Below, piece after piece: positions 51,997 through 63,512 of a stretch of 64,000 bases of DNA. Under the pieces are notes generated by a model. The model was not told where the DNA came from. It made no database searches and worked only from the letters and a program-made list of their open reading frames with translations. Every line of letters starts with the position of its first letter. The first letter of the stretch is position 1. The stretch covers positions 3,038,001 to 3,102,000 of the forward strand of contig JAZARR010000154.1 in the NCBI GenBank assembly GCA_037389465.1, in the 5' to 3' direction. Made by a program: the position numbers and the translations under genes. This DNA comes from Baylisascaris procyonis (Eukaryota; Nematoda; Chromadorea; Rhabditida; Ascarididae).

Positions 51997-54689
51997 TGTG
52001 CAAATAATGACAACGATTACGTATCGCAGTCGTTCGTCTCAATTTTATCCTATAGCACTTTATTTTCGATGGATTCAACTACCGCACATGAATGCTCTCT
52101 CGACTGTTATTCCTTTTTTTTTTCTTTTCCACTTGTGCCAAAACTTGCTAATTACATTAACTTGTGCAGATGGAGGTATTTTTCACAGGTGATATAAGGG
52201 AGAACGGCTGCTCGCAGCAGAATGAATGATATGCGAGTGAGAACTCATATAGTATGCAGATGAAGTGATGGTTGAAAATGGGTAAGCGGAAATTGTTCTT
52301 CAGTTTGTCCACTCTTTCGTTGAAGGTTGATGACAAATGAATATGGCTGTGAAAAGAAACTTTTTCTTGGACCACCACTTCCATCTCCTTCCCCCTTCAT
52401 CAAGGATTAGAATCCTTTCTTCAAAGAAGTGCATTACGTGCAGCTGAAGAAGAGTTACAAATGTTTTCTTCCTGTTTCGTACCTGCAGCGTATGCTTGGC
52501 GCAGTGGCAGTCTTGCTTATACTGATACAGGGAACGACGCAGATGCAGACTAGTGAAATGTTTACAGATAAGAAAGAAAGTGATACTCCGTTAGGAATCG
52601 TAGTAGAATGTGCGCACGAAAGAAGTGAGGCCCACTGCATGAGTTGAAAATGTTGTTTGAGTGTCAGTGTGGGAACGCTGGCTTGCATTTGGGTAGGGAG
52701 AAAGGGGGATAGGGGATAGAAAAGAGGAATGTTCACAGAACGTGTATTTGTTTCGTTTCTATTTTTGCAAGGTAGTCGATTGTCCTTTAATTTGTCCACT
52801 TTTTCTGTATTCATTATGGTATTTTAGCGGGTCGGTTTATCACTGTGGATTTTGCCAGAATCGTCTATTTACTTGTGAAATATTTTCGAAAAGAATAGAC
52901 AAAGTTGCGTTACTTTCTAATACTATCGAGCTTGACGGAGTGTCACTTCGCTTCAAGTAGTCGGCGTTCCTCCCATTTTTGAGTAGTTTTATAGAAAAGT
53001 ACCCTCTCTCTTCAATCATGAAATTGAAAAATAGTTCTTTTGCGTGTCTGGAATGTTACCTCTAGTTGCAGTACCTTGTCAGATGTCAGGTGGAGAAAAA
53101 TCTCTTTCTCAAGTGGATTCGTTACTTAAACAAAAGCAGCTTGTCTTCCAACAGACCTCTCGAAAATTCCATGAAGGTTTAGCGCTACAGAATTTTATCC
53201 ACTTTTATACGAAGTATATGAAGGACCGAACTTCAGAAAGACAAATTCTTACTGATGACGATTCTAAAGCTATGTGTTTGATACTGCGATCATTCCCAGA
53301 CACGTTATTTGGTTCTTATACCCCGCGTTCAGGGGCATGGATGTCGTGATTGGAGCGCTGCTGGTTTTACCTCTTTTAGTTGATTGAGTTTGACGCATTG
53401 TCGTGCCTCGCATTTATTTTTTATTTTATTTTTAATTTTTTTTTGTTTTGCATAAGTGAAATATTTTGGTGCTAAACAAAGAGAGTTTATAAAAGTAAGT
53501 TTGTTAAGTTAGAAGTTCATACAAATTTCGATTTCGTTTCAACTGCCTTAATGAATTTTTTTTTAAATTGAATATAAAATCATGACTAGTTGATTTTAGA
53601 TTAAAACTGTACGAGACGTTAATGAGAATCTCTCAACAAAATTGAATATCGATATTTTTTCTTAAAACTTGTGCTAAATTTAATAACTATTTTAATTCAT
53701 GTTTGCTTAACTTTTTTATCGATATATTATTTGTATGGAATGCATGAGTTCAGCTTTATTTACATTTAGCAGATGATGTTTTAATGGTTTGTAGCGCTCT
53801 TAGTGTTTTGGTCAACTTGGGAAATGCGTTCAGATGCGCATCTAGTCGAACAGGATCGGATGAATTGTAATATTTAAAGCTGCAAATATATCGCTCAAAG
53901 AGATTCTTTTTTCCATCCATATGCTATTTTGGGCGCATTTTCCAATGTGTCGATTTCCTTTGCTTGTGCTTAATTGAATTTGATGCCGGAAAATTGATTA
54001 CACGATCGGAATTGAGCTGTTTCCCGTTGATTAGTCGCCTCGCTGTGAGCGTCCTTCGATTGTTGTTGCCTTGCCATCGATAATAATTTGTCACATTCGA
54101 AATTAATTCCTCAGATTATTAATTCGTCGATTAAAATCCCCGTTCTTCTTCCTCCTCAAATTTCATCAATTATCAACAAGAGTCGTGCACATATCCTTCT
54201 TGAGCTTAACAGAAGAGGATTTTTTGAAATCCTTGTGGATTTCTTAGATATCATATCTGTTTAAATCTTTGATGAGGTTTCTAGTTGAAAACAACATCTT
54301 TGCTAATTGTCTTTAAGTTTTTTGTCTTCTGGATTTACTGCATGGTAGAGAAGGAAGAAGATTAGAACGGGGAGAGGAGTTTCTTTGCTAGACCTTTGCT
54401 TAGCGCTTTATCGACGAGTTATCACAGGTGATGTGCATATGCAGGTGTGTTCTATTTAATTCATAACATTCAAGGTGTTTCAAAAGGGATTTTATTTTAG
54501 TGGGATACTTGCATGTGCGGTGTGTTTCAACAATTAGCAAAGCTCGTATCGTGCATTAATTTGCTTTACCTTACGAATATAAAACGTTGTCCTCTATTGC
54601 AGGTGTAAATTGAAATTGAATAAGCTGAGGATAGTTTCAATAATGCATTAAGTTTTACATCATATCACAGTATCGCAGGCGGCGCTCCA
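51997..54689. other. 3' flank of the kinase gene, no further gene seen
   Basis: Includes the kinase 3' UTR of unknown length. A 101-codon plus-strand frame at 53044-53349 (QMSGGEKSLSQVDSLLKQKQ) has coding-like composition but is isolated and unrecognised. Beyond about 53.4 kb the sequence is AT-rich and featureless. Confidence 0.4.
53044..53349 (+). CDS. Hypothetical 101-codon open frame
   Basis: Opens with MSGMLPLVAVPCQMSGGEKS and continues as a charged, helix-prone stretch rich in Lys, Gln and Ser, ending DTLFGSYTPRSGAWMS. It lies 1.05 kb downstream of the kinase stop, same strand. I do not recognise it. The TTGCAG at 53065-53070 within the frame could be a splice acceptor, so this may be an exon of a small gene or of an extended kinase transcript. 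It could also be chance. Confidence 0.25.
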   Translation: MSGMLPLVAVPCQMSGGEKSLSQVDSLLKQKQLVFQQTSRKFHEGLALQNFIHFYTKYMKDRTSERQILTDDDSKAMCLILRSFPDTLFGSYTPRSGAWMS

Positions 54690-54921
54690 CCTCACAAATT
54701 ACCCACCCATACGAATTATGAACTCAACGATAACTTCCTGCTTCCGGGAGGAATGGTTTTCAATTACTGCTTCAGCCACTAAATTGCTGGGATTCCGCTG
54801 TCAGGATGTACGTCGATCGTTTAGGGAAGTGGGGTGGGAGGAGAGGGTAACCGCCCTTCGAAGTGAGAAGCCCGATGGCATGTGTCATGTCCATCGCCAG
54901 CATAGCCGTCCTCACAAATTA
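54690..54921. mobile_element. GC-rich insert bounded by 12-bp direct repeats
   Basis: CCTCACAAATTA occurs at 54690-54701 and again at 54910-54921, enclosing about 208 bp much richer in GC than the surroundings. The repeats could be a target-site duplication or internal repeats of a larger element that also includes the LTR-like sequence just to the right. No transposase or reverse transcriptase is visible. Confidence 0.3.
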
Positions 54922-55206
54922 GTTAAGGACGCATTCGGCTCGTCGCTGTTTTAATCGCAGATATGTTTTCGCCACTCGATGTTTTAGGAAACAACTGATG
55001 CCATCGCTCAGCTTCAGGCGAAACGGCACAAAACATGAGACCTAATTTAAGCGTGGAATGAAAAATCGTTCCACGGTAGCGAGCACAGGTAGTCCATTGG
55101 AAATATTGGCCCCGTCTTAGAGGTCATGGTAGTTTTAAGCAAGAAATTTGCAAGCGGCGTATTCCCCGGCGCCACGAGTGCAAGGGTTGGTTGGTTTCTC
55201 TCTTAA

Positions 55207-55643
55207 GGCTTGCCGGGTGCCACGTACAGCCGGCAAAGTAAGGGGGTCAAAATTTTATCAAGCACTTGAAACAAACTGACACGGAATCACAAAGAAAACG
55301 ACGGAATCAAGGATGACAAAGGCTAGCCCTAACGGGGCCTCGGCGCTATCCGCAATGCCCCTTTCGCGATTCCGACGACTAACTATCACAGCACGCCGCT
55401 CCAAGCCGACGTGCCCTCTGCACCTCAATCCCGAGTAGAAGACAGAAACCGACACACTGAAGCTGCAAGCAAATGCGCTCCCCTTTTATAAGCTCCGGTT
55501 TTGCCTCAAGGCATTTATAGACGGTTCGCTCTACACAGATCATCAAAGCTTTGGTAGACAGTTTGATCTGTCGTGTGATCGCCCTGCTCTGCAAGAAAGC
55601 ATTTGATCTGCATTCTGCTGATCTTCCTTACACGTCTCTTACA
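55207..55643 (-). mobile_element. LTR-retrotransposon-like end (putative LTR plus primer-binding site)
   Basis: On the minus strand the block starts TGTAAGAGACGTG, has a TATA box (TATAAAAGGGGAGCG, near 55490) with a CAGT-type initiator (CTTCAGTGTG) about 30 bp later, and is followed by TGGCACCCGGCAAGCC at 55222-55207. The last begins with TGG, as a primer-binding site for a tRNA 3' CCA end would. The LTR 3' boundary is not clear. No gag or pol frames follow on the minus side and no second LTR is seen, so this would be a solo or truncated copy. Confidence 0.35.
55210..55236. repeat. 7-bp GC-rich inverted repeat
   Basis: TTGCCGG and CCGGCAA flank a 13-nt spacer, overlapping the putative primer-binding site. 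Confidence 0.5.
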
Positions 55644-55845
55644 GGGAACTTTAGAATTATTAATGCATCCTTATGGGATTACTTTCGATCTTTAGACTTC
55701 TTTTGAACTTCGAAATTCCGAGCGGAAAATTACACCGTTGGAGAAGCTATGCACACATAAGACCGGAAGGCGCTTTCAATTCTTATTCTCACCTATGAGT
55801 TCGAACCGACTATAGGAAGAGAGGGTTTAGGGTGATGGCGTGAAA

Positions 55846-55871
55846 ACACACACACACACACACACACACAA
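55846..55871. repeat. (CA)n microsatellite
   Basis: About 12 CA units. Confidence 0.9.
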
Positions 55872-56100
55872 CATATATACAAGACTCAGAAGTGTATCCC
55901 GTATGAATGAATGCGTCGAAAAATGCAACGCGAGCATTAGCATTCCAAAACCCCTGACAACCCCTTCACACGACGCAGAAAATTCACTTAGGCCGGACAT
56001 ATAACAAAGGATAAAATTCGAAGAGGAGAATTACTGAAGTTCCGGCTATATGTAAAAAAATCAACAAGGCGAAAACATAAAATAAAGACAAGTACGAGTT

Positions 56101-56247
56101 AAACCCGGTCCGATCGACACGGGATTCAACTGGTGCCTGAAAGGACGCCTCCGCCGAGGCGTTAGACTTCCCAGAATCCCCCACAAGGCGGGAAAGCCCC
56201 GGAGAGCTGATGCCTCCTCGAAGGCGGAAGCCTGAAAAAAACCCGGT
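56101..56247 (+). mobile_element. Short SINE-like retroposon candidate
   Basis: A 129-bp GC-rich body (56110-56238) is flanked by exact 9-bp repeats AAACCCGGT (56101-56109 and 56239-56247). Its right end, just before the second repeat, is an A-run (CCTGAAAAA), the layout of a retroposed RNA with a target-site duplication. The body holds a perfect hairpin, ACGCCTC-CGCC-GAGGCGT (56145-56162), and GGGATTCAACTGG near its left end, close to a pol III B-box. Source RNA not recognised. The minus-strand open frames across it are not convincing proteins. Confidence 0.4.
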
Positions 56248-57934
56248 TCTGTTACGAGCTTTTTGCACATCGTTCATGTCGTTGCCTTGTATCGTTTTCA
56301 TGGGAAACTTCCATAGGAATAATTTTCGAAAAGCAGCTAGCCGTCTTGGCGTAATGAAAGAAGACAATAAACCATACTTGACAACTCGTTTGATATAGAA
56401 ATCGTGGCTGAAGCACAAGATGCATATTTTTGCGAAACGGAATCGCATGCTTCGTTAGATGTACATGGTGGCAAAATTTTACGAAGTACTTACAGACAAG
56501 GAATACTTGATTCGTGGCTAGTGAAATGGGACTGTGATATGGTTGTTTTGAGTTGAAATAAGGAAATGCAGTGAAGGCAACTTCCATGTTGCAAAAGTGA
56601 TAGGAAATGAGATAAGAAGCAGTTTGCTTTCTTGATATATGTATGCTTGCGTAGTGAGTTATTAGGATTAATGTGCTTTGGTTCTTATTTTTGGATTTGG
56701 GAATTTCAGTCCTCGAATGAAATGCAGGTGCCCATTAGGAAAAAGCCTTATTGAGAAAAAGCTCTGCTGTGAAATATTAAGAATTATAACGAAATAGAAC
56801 ATGCTGGAGGAATATCGAGCTCTCGAAGATGGCACCTCAATATGTTGCATCACAATTCATTGTGCCATCAGTTCTGATTAAGACAATTGAAAACACTGTA
56901 AAATAGAGGAAGCGAATTCCTGAATCAGGAACACGAACAAAATGATTAAAAACGATTTGCATTCATTACTGTTGGGATCGCGTAATGCATCCTTTGAAAT
57001 GAATAAAGTTAAAAACAATAAAAACAACTTCATATTCGACTATCTCAAATGAGGTTCCATTCCAACTGGAAGAACACAAAATAATCTTCACCAAAATCAT
57101 CGTTTCTCAAATATTCGCCCATAAGCATTCCTATTTGTCGTCCTCTTTATATCACAAAAAACAAACAAATATGTCAATGAAATATCTCAATTTCTGATAA
57201 TTTTCTTACAGATATAATCTTACCGCATCACTCAACCGAAGTTTTTGATTAAATGAATACAAAAATTATTACCCAAATTTTTTAATAATCCTTTTATAAG
57301 AAATTCATAAAAAATATGAAAATTTACATCTTCTTTCGCATTAGCAAACAAACGTTCTATAAAAATTAACGGAATGGCGTCAAACGCTAATGCGAATATA
57401 TACACTCGAAAATAAAACGATATAAGACAGTAACTTTTTATGTTATTTCTAGTAGACCGAAAATCGATCAGCAGCATTTTAAAGTGACTCATTGCTTCAG
57501 TGCATAAGTCCTTTAGTCCCTCAAACCATCGTAAAAAATTCTGGCAACTTTTGCCGGCGATAAAATTCGGAAATGACTTCATTCGGCACTTAAATAATTA
57601 CATCTCATCAAGCTATATCGATATGAATACGCAAAACCGATCAAGTAAAAGTTACAACGATTGCAATCGTAATCTATGATCGGTATCACAGTAAACCGCA
57701 CTCCATATCATATGCAAATTAAGAAGTTATAAATTTATAAGATCAGCATAAATCAGCTTAGCTCTTAACGTATAAAAGTTAAAATAGACATATAAATAAA
57801 ATTTTGACCTCATAAAAAAAGAGAAAACTTCAAACCAAAAAATCCAAAACAAAAAAAATACCCAACGTAATAAAAATGAAAATAAAAGTACCCAACGTAA
57901 CAAGAAGGAAAATTCCAGAAGAGGCAAGATGAAC
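56248..57934. other. Intergenic / 3' flank of SCYL1, no gene seen
   Basis: AT-rich. It should include the SCYL1 3' UTR. A 116-codon minus frame (57232-57582) has no splice context or resemblance that I can support. Confidence 0.4.
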
Positions 57935-60900
57935 TCATTTATGAGTGCCAAGGCGAAGCGCAGCACTTCCTTTAGTGGCTCTCTTCGCTGCTAATTCTTT
58001 CCTTCTAGCTTCATTGCGTGCCGCCAACTCAGCACGTCGAGCTTCCTTACTATGACGGCTATCTGAAAAGAGTCAAAATAGTGCAACTCTCGAATCTGAA
58101 TGTTTATGGTACCATAGGATAGGAGTCTAGATGGAAATGACTCGTGAATAAAGGCCCGCTCACTAACATAAAATCTGTCTCTTTGACGGAGTCGGTCGCT
58201 TCAGAATCAACCTTCTCGAGCTCTGACCACAGTATGGGGTGAAAAATTGGCACAAAAAAACGAGCAGTTTTAAAGAAAATATAATTTAAAAAAAAAACAG
58301 ATATCTAGATGGCGCCATTACGGTATGACGTATTAGCTGAAAATGGGTAAGGCTCATGAAAACTTTTTTCATCTATAAGAAAATTCACTTCATTTAGCAC
58401 TCAGTACACATGATTCTGCTTTTAGCAATAACCTTGCTCTTCACGGAAATTACATTTGAATTCACAAGAAATGCCCTGGATTCACCTTCAAATAAAATAA
58501 CGAACATCAAGAAAACAGTATTGGCAGATTATTTCTTAAGCATTCCACAAATTTAATTCTGCTTGATGCGCCACTTGCTCGACTTTTATGCGATTTAACA
58601 ATACTTGAAAGAAATATTGCTCCCGTGCCAAAGGCCTAATTAAAAAAAAATGTCGATATTGTGTCAAAATCCAAGAATTTTAAACATCACTTAACATCAG
58701 TTTCAATGAATGGCTGTTTTTTTGGTACGCGCCGAAAGTGATAGTAAATATTCGAAAAATCGGCAACTGTTATAGATTTGTGAAGCAAAATATGACTCTC
58801 ATTTTACGTTCAACTCTGGCCTCACTATCACGGTGAATAAAGTGATCGTTTAGGTGATGAAAATAGATTTAAGCGAAAAGGATATTCAAAAATGTTAAAT
58901 TAATCAAATTATTGGCAAATATGTGAGGGGAAGGATGTTATTTTAAGGAAATGCCGGCACGATGCGCACTTTGCATTCCATTCACCTCATCAACCCTTTC
59001 ATCGATTATCAACGAATAATTAGATATGTTGCATAACGCATTTCCGTTTTAACTGCTCTTGCCACCTATGCAAATCTTCTATGAGATTCTTTATTTAATG
59101 CACTTGTGGAACTTTGCATTTTCAAAGCGCATTATGTCAACATTCCTGCCTCTATGTATGTGTTTGTATGTGTCCATTTATCTGTGCGGTAGTTCCAATT
59201 CGATAGAACCACTGAAGCTAGATCCAAGAAGGCCAAAAAATTTGATAAGCATAATCGACAAATAACGTTCACTTATTTCACTGACTTTCAGGTTCAGCAA
59301 TAAAACTTGCAAGAAACTGTAGAAACTTAAATACGCAAAAAGGGTTGCAGGTATTCTACAACCTGCCAGATCATGGTCAGACATGACATCATCCTAATCG
59401 GCTTTATAAACGTGCATGAAGATGCATAGTAATGCCTTTCTGGATCGAAGAAATACATGACAGAAGAAAGGAAAAAATTTTGTTGAAAGAGTTGAACAGC
59501 ACAAACATATATCCTCGAGGTCGAAAATTTGCAAAAAGAAAACAACTCACCTTTGATAGTCTCTTTACCCCAATTCGGATCGTCCCATGCTGTAGACTGC
59601 TCACCACTTTCGACTGCTACAATGAAAAGAACACAATAAGAGAAGCTAAAAGAGAGACAAAATATGCTCATAATGCAAAAAACAAGTAAATAAGAGCAAA
59701 AATCACATAAATCATCAAGACTAATTTGAAACGGAACAATGGCGAACACAAAAATATATCCCGAATAATTTTCGAATCATAGAAGAAAATATTGCTTAAT
59801 AATTCAATAAAATTTACCCGCTAGTTGATTTTTCCACAAGCGTTAAATCAGCTAAATAACAATTCTCCGTCCTAATCAAGATACGATGATAAAGGCACTG
59901 CAAGGTAATCAATTCATGGTCACCATATTTTTAGATTATTGCTTGAAACTTCAAACAAATCCAAAAAATATGTGCAACAATCAACATACGGGTGGTAGGA
60001 TCGCTGAAATCGTCCCACCCGGTTGAGTGAGTGTCAGTGTTATTCCATCCGTCACCTGGATCCTCTTTTGCGGCCTTCACTGCAAACAGTGAACTACTTG
60101 CTGCATTGGTGCGTGCACTCTGCGAAACAAGTGAATGATTCGGTTGTGGCGTTATTCCCAATAAACAGTCCAAATCGTCGTCCGCTGAAATTAACTAATC
60201 CGTATCATAGCTGCAGGACTGATGGAGTAAGACAACTGTCGAAAGTAAGCATTCTTGAACTTGGAAAATACAGGTAATCAGGTGCAATTTATGAAAGCTT
60301 TTGATGGGAATTCAGCAGGGTGCCTATCAAATATATGCAGGGGGCGGGGAAGAGGGGGGAACTGATTGGAGTTTACTTACAAAAAATTCAAAAATATTTA
60401 TTCAGAATAAAAACAACAATAAAGCACATACGAAGCGGTTTCTTCGACGATGCATTTAGCTTGAGAACACCATGATGCGATTTTGCTTTCATTGATGGCA
60501 CTGAAGCGGTCGATTTGTTCGTCGTCCCGACGGATAGTTTTTTCTCCTGCAAAATAATCTCTTGCGAAATGTCATACGTCATAATAAAGGATCCGTCGAA
60601 TCGAATACCGTACAACCTTTGCAAACATTCACACCTCCTGGCACTTTAAGTTGGATATGAAATGTGCATCTAAATGCCCCTGAAAGCTTTAATGAAAGTT
60701 TTAAATAATATTTGTGTCGAAAATTCTTGTATATCACTTTTTTATTGTTCATTATTCACGGTTTATGTATTGCGTGAGAGAAATCGTATCTCCATCAAGA
60801 GGCACATGCTTAAACGGAAATTTTATGGACGGCGTATACTTCCCTCAGCATTTGCTTATATTTGCCCATTAAGAATAGACCCAAGAAGACCATTTTTTGC

Positions 60901-63512
60901 AATATTCGAAAACATCGAAACTGCTGAAGTTTCCAAATTATTGGCATTAGGTCTTGTGAAAATGTTTTATCCCAATTCGTTATTATTTCTAAACGAATCG
61001 ATAAACGAAACAGTGCTATGAAATATATATTTGTAGACGAATGAATGCATCAATGGGCAATTAATTACGTGATGCGCGTTTTTAAATCCACAAATATAGG
61101 ATCGATATTGGTGAAATACATAAAAGAAACAATTTTCGTTTACCACCTGAAACAATGATAAACCAAAATTGGTGGGCTTGAATTCTCACATATGCTCGAG
61201 CCATAGAATCATAAATATGTCATTAGACTGCAATATCAGGTACATCAACAGACAAGATGGGATAACTTAATAACCAATTAGCCGATGAGGACGGAGGAAA
61301 GGGGAGGAGGAGGAGAAAGGAGAGGTGAAAACCTCAACCGATGGCATTGTGGGAGGAGGAAGAGAACTTTTAATGATTTTTTTAAAATACACTATGGCTA
61401 TTCAACATTACGACTGTAAATGAGCGGTTTTCGTTCTATAAATTCCCTCCGATTGTCTTTAACGCTAAGTATGTACGTTAATATCATAGAATTAAATAGA
61501 GAGAGAAAGAAAAAAGGAGAAAGGGAGAGAGACAAAAGAGTTATTCCCTTTATATTTCCTTCTCCACATTTTTCATCTCCTCCAAATACCTTGGGAGTGA
61601 ATACATTCCCTGTCCAAGGGTACAACTGCTTAGTGCAACTCGTTGCAACACAAAATCATTGTCTAAATAAAATCCAAACAGCCCTAAACCTTATGCACCA
61701 TCACCACTCCCCTCTTCGACCCTCAAAAAAGATGATCACTAACCGTTTCCCAATCGTTGCTCCAGTCATCTTCGTCGTTCGCATCCATTTCAAACTTTTC
61801 GCGATCATTCTGCGCCTCTTCTTTCGCCAACTCAATTTCATCACCCAAATCACCCCATCCATCACTGATAGTCGACTTTTCTGAAGCTGCCTTCTAAAAG
61901 TTTTTTATTATTAAATCGCATCTTTATTTAAGTCCATACACTACATTCGTGTTGTTTTACTGCACAATTCGCAAATTTTTATTAAAGTGCATGATAAAAA
62001 AGTTATGTCTAAGCATTTGCGATACATGTCTGTCTGTCTCTACTTTCAGTTCGTGAACCATAAAAGATTAGGCGATGACAATTATATATTTGATCTGCTA
62101 GCTACATCAAACCCAATCCCGTTCCCATTGAAAATTCTCTCCACCAATTTTGATGCCTTAACGCGTCCGTGACATCTGGAAGTCAACTATTTCCCGTTGC
62201 CAGTTGTAGAGCACAATAGTTGGACATCTGCAGAATCGTCATCAGCACCGGAAAAGGGATACTATGAAACATTCCACCATCTTCTGAATATCCGTATATA
62301 TATTACCGTATATATAGCTTAATCTAAACAACGAAAAAACAGAGAGAGTTGATAACCTGCGTAGAGGTAGGTCCTTCTGGAGGCTTAGGAGTGCCTTCGC
62401 GACTCGACGATAGCTCTTTTGGCTGTTGCATGCCACCTCCACCACTTTGTACTGGAGGTGTTCCCTTATAGAATTTGCCCGACAATGATTTCAATGCCCA
62501 GCTAGCCCATTGTGGAACCTACAAGCAATTGAATACCTTCAAAACTGATTTGATGCAAAAAAAAAATGCATATAAGTGGGAGGGACCTAAAACATTTAAA
62601 ATGGATATTCAAATTCTTTCTGATTAGTGATTTAAATATGCAAATAAATCAGGTGTGCAAAACAGATAGTGGTCTCACCTCCACCAAAAATTGATCCCTC
62701 ATATAATTTCAGTTCAAAACCGAAAGTTCTATCTGTTTACATGTTTGGATAGATCATTTACCATTAGCAAAAAAACTTCGATATCCCTCAGAAATGTCCT
62801 TCATGGTACTCATATGAAGCTTATACCTAACAATGCTGGAAACATGATCCAATAAACGCAACCAGGCAAAACGCTTGCTGTGTTTAGTTGTCATTATTTA
62901 TTTACCGAGCTACTATTTCCTGCTTCAGCAGATTTGCTAAGGAAAATGCGAAAGGATTTTCAACTTTGCGGCCTCAGAAGGAGGATCAGAATCCCCAACT
63001 TTCCACCTCAAGAATTGGATCAAAGTTTCCCAACTCTCCAAATTATTTTCATCGCTTTTAGGTCTGTGTCCCGAGAAAGAAATGTGATGTATGTTCGAAC
63101 TAATGTTGCGAATTGAAAGGTTCATGCTTCAAAGTGAACAGCTATACTAGGGAGGACAGCGAAATATACGTTAAAAAATCACTTGCCGTAATAAAATATT
63201 AGTGAATTTTTCGAACTATTGATAAAATATTTTACCAGAACTCAAAATGGAGGATTGTACAAGACTTGCGAGCTTTATTGGAGATCACATGATAACCGAA
63301 ATTTTAAAACTTTAGTTTAAAAAAAACTTTAAACTATGGGGAAGAAATTTTTTAGGTGGAGAAAGCAGGGATACCTTATCACTGCTAAGTAATCCACTCT
63401 TGCCTCCGGCTTGCACTTGTGCTTCCAATTCGGCAATTACCTCTGGGTTTTCACTTGCTTTCTCCAACTTCTCGATAAAGCCATGCAACGCCTTGAAACT
63501 CTGATCGCGAAC
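57935..63512 (-). CDS. SCYL1: SCYL1 (N-terminal kinase-like protein), C-terminal seven exons
   Basis: Exons on the minus strand: 63512-63375, 62518-62357, 61893-61744, 60546-60432, 60184-59990, 59616-59551, 58062-57935 (stop TGA). All phases agree; 317 residues are visible. The first exon (VRDQSFKALHGFIEKLEKAS) is the end of the HEAT-repeat region of SCYL1. Next is WASWALKSLSGKF, the conserved post-HEAT Trp segment. Then come acidic Trp-Asp motifs: DGWGDLGDE, DDWSNDWE, GWNNTD, GWDDFSD and AWDDPNWG. The last exon is a basic coiled coil (KEARRAELAARNEARRKELA) ending RLGTHK. By family it is a catalytically inactive pseudokinase of the Golgi that binds COPI coatomer and Arf GTPases in retrograde traffic. 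The kinase part lies beyond the right edge. The C-terminal RKLD coatomer motif of vertebrate SCYL1 is absent here. Confidence 0.93.
58063..59550 (-). other. SCYL1 last intron (1.49 kb)
   Basis: Contains a TGTC-type repeat copy (59140-59230) and otherwise AT-rich sequence. No nested gene seen. Confidence 0.6.
59140..59230 (+). repeat. Dispersed TGTC-microsatellite element, copy E
   Basis: Degenerate TATGTATGTGTTTGTATGTG followed by GGTAGTTCCAATTCGATAG and AACCACTGAAG, matching the unique part of copy D. It lies in a SCYL1 intron, antisense to the gene. Confidence 0.6.

Noticed and set aside
55984..56448. Minus-strand frames of 154 and 69 codons
   Set aside because: Both cross the GC-rich SINE-like insert in different frames; the protein-like look comes from its GC content, with no family match.
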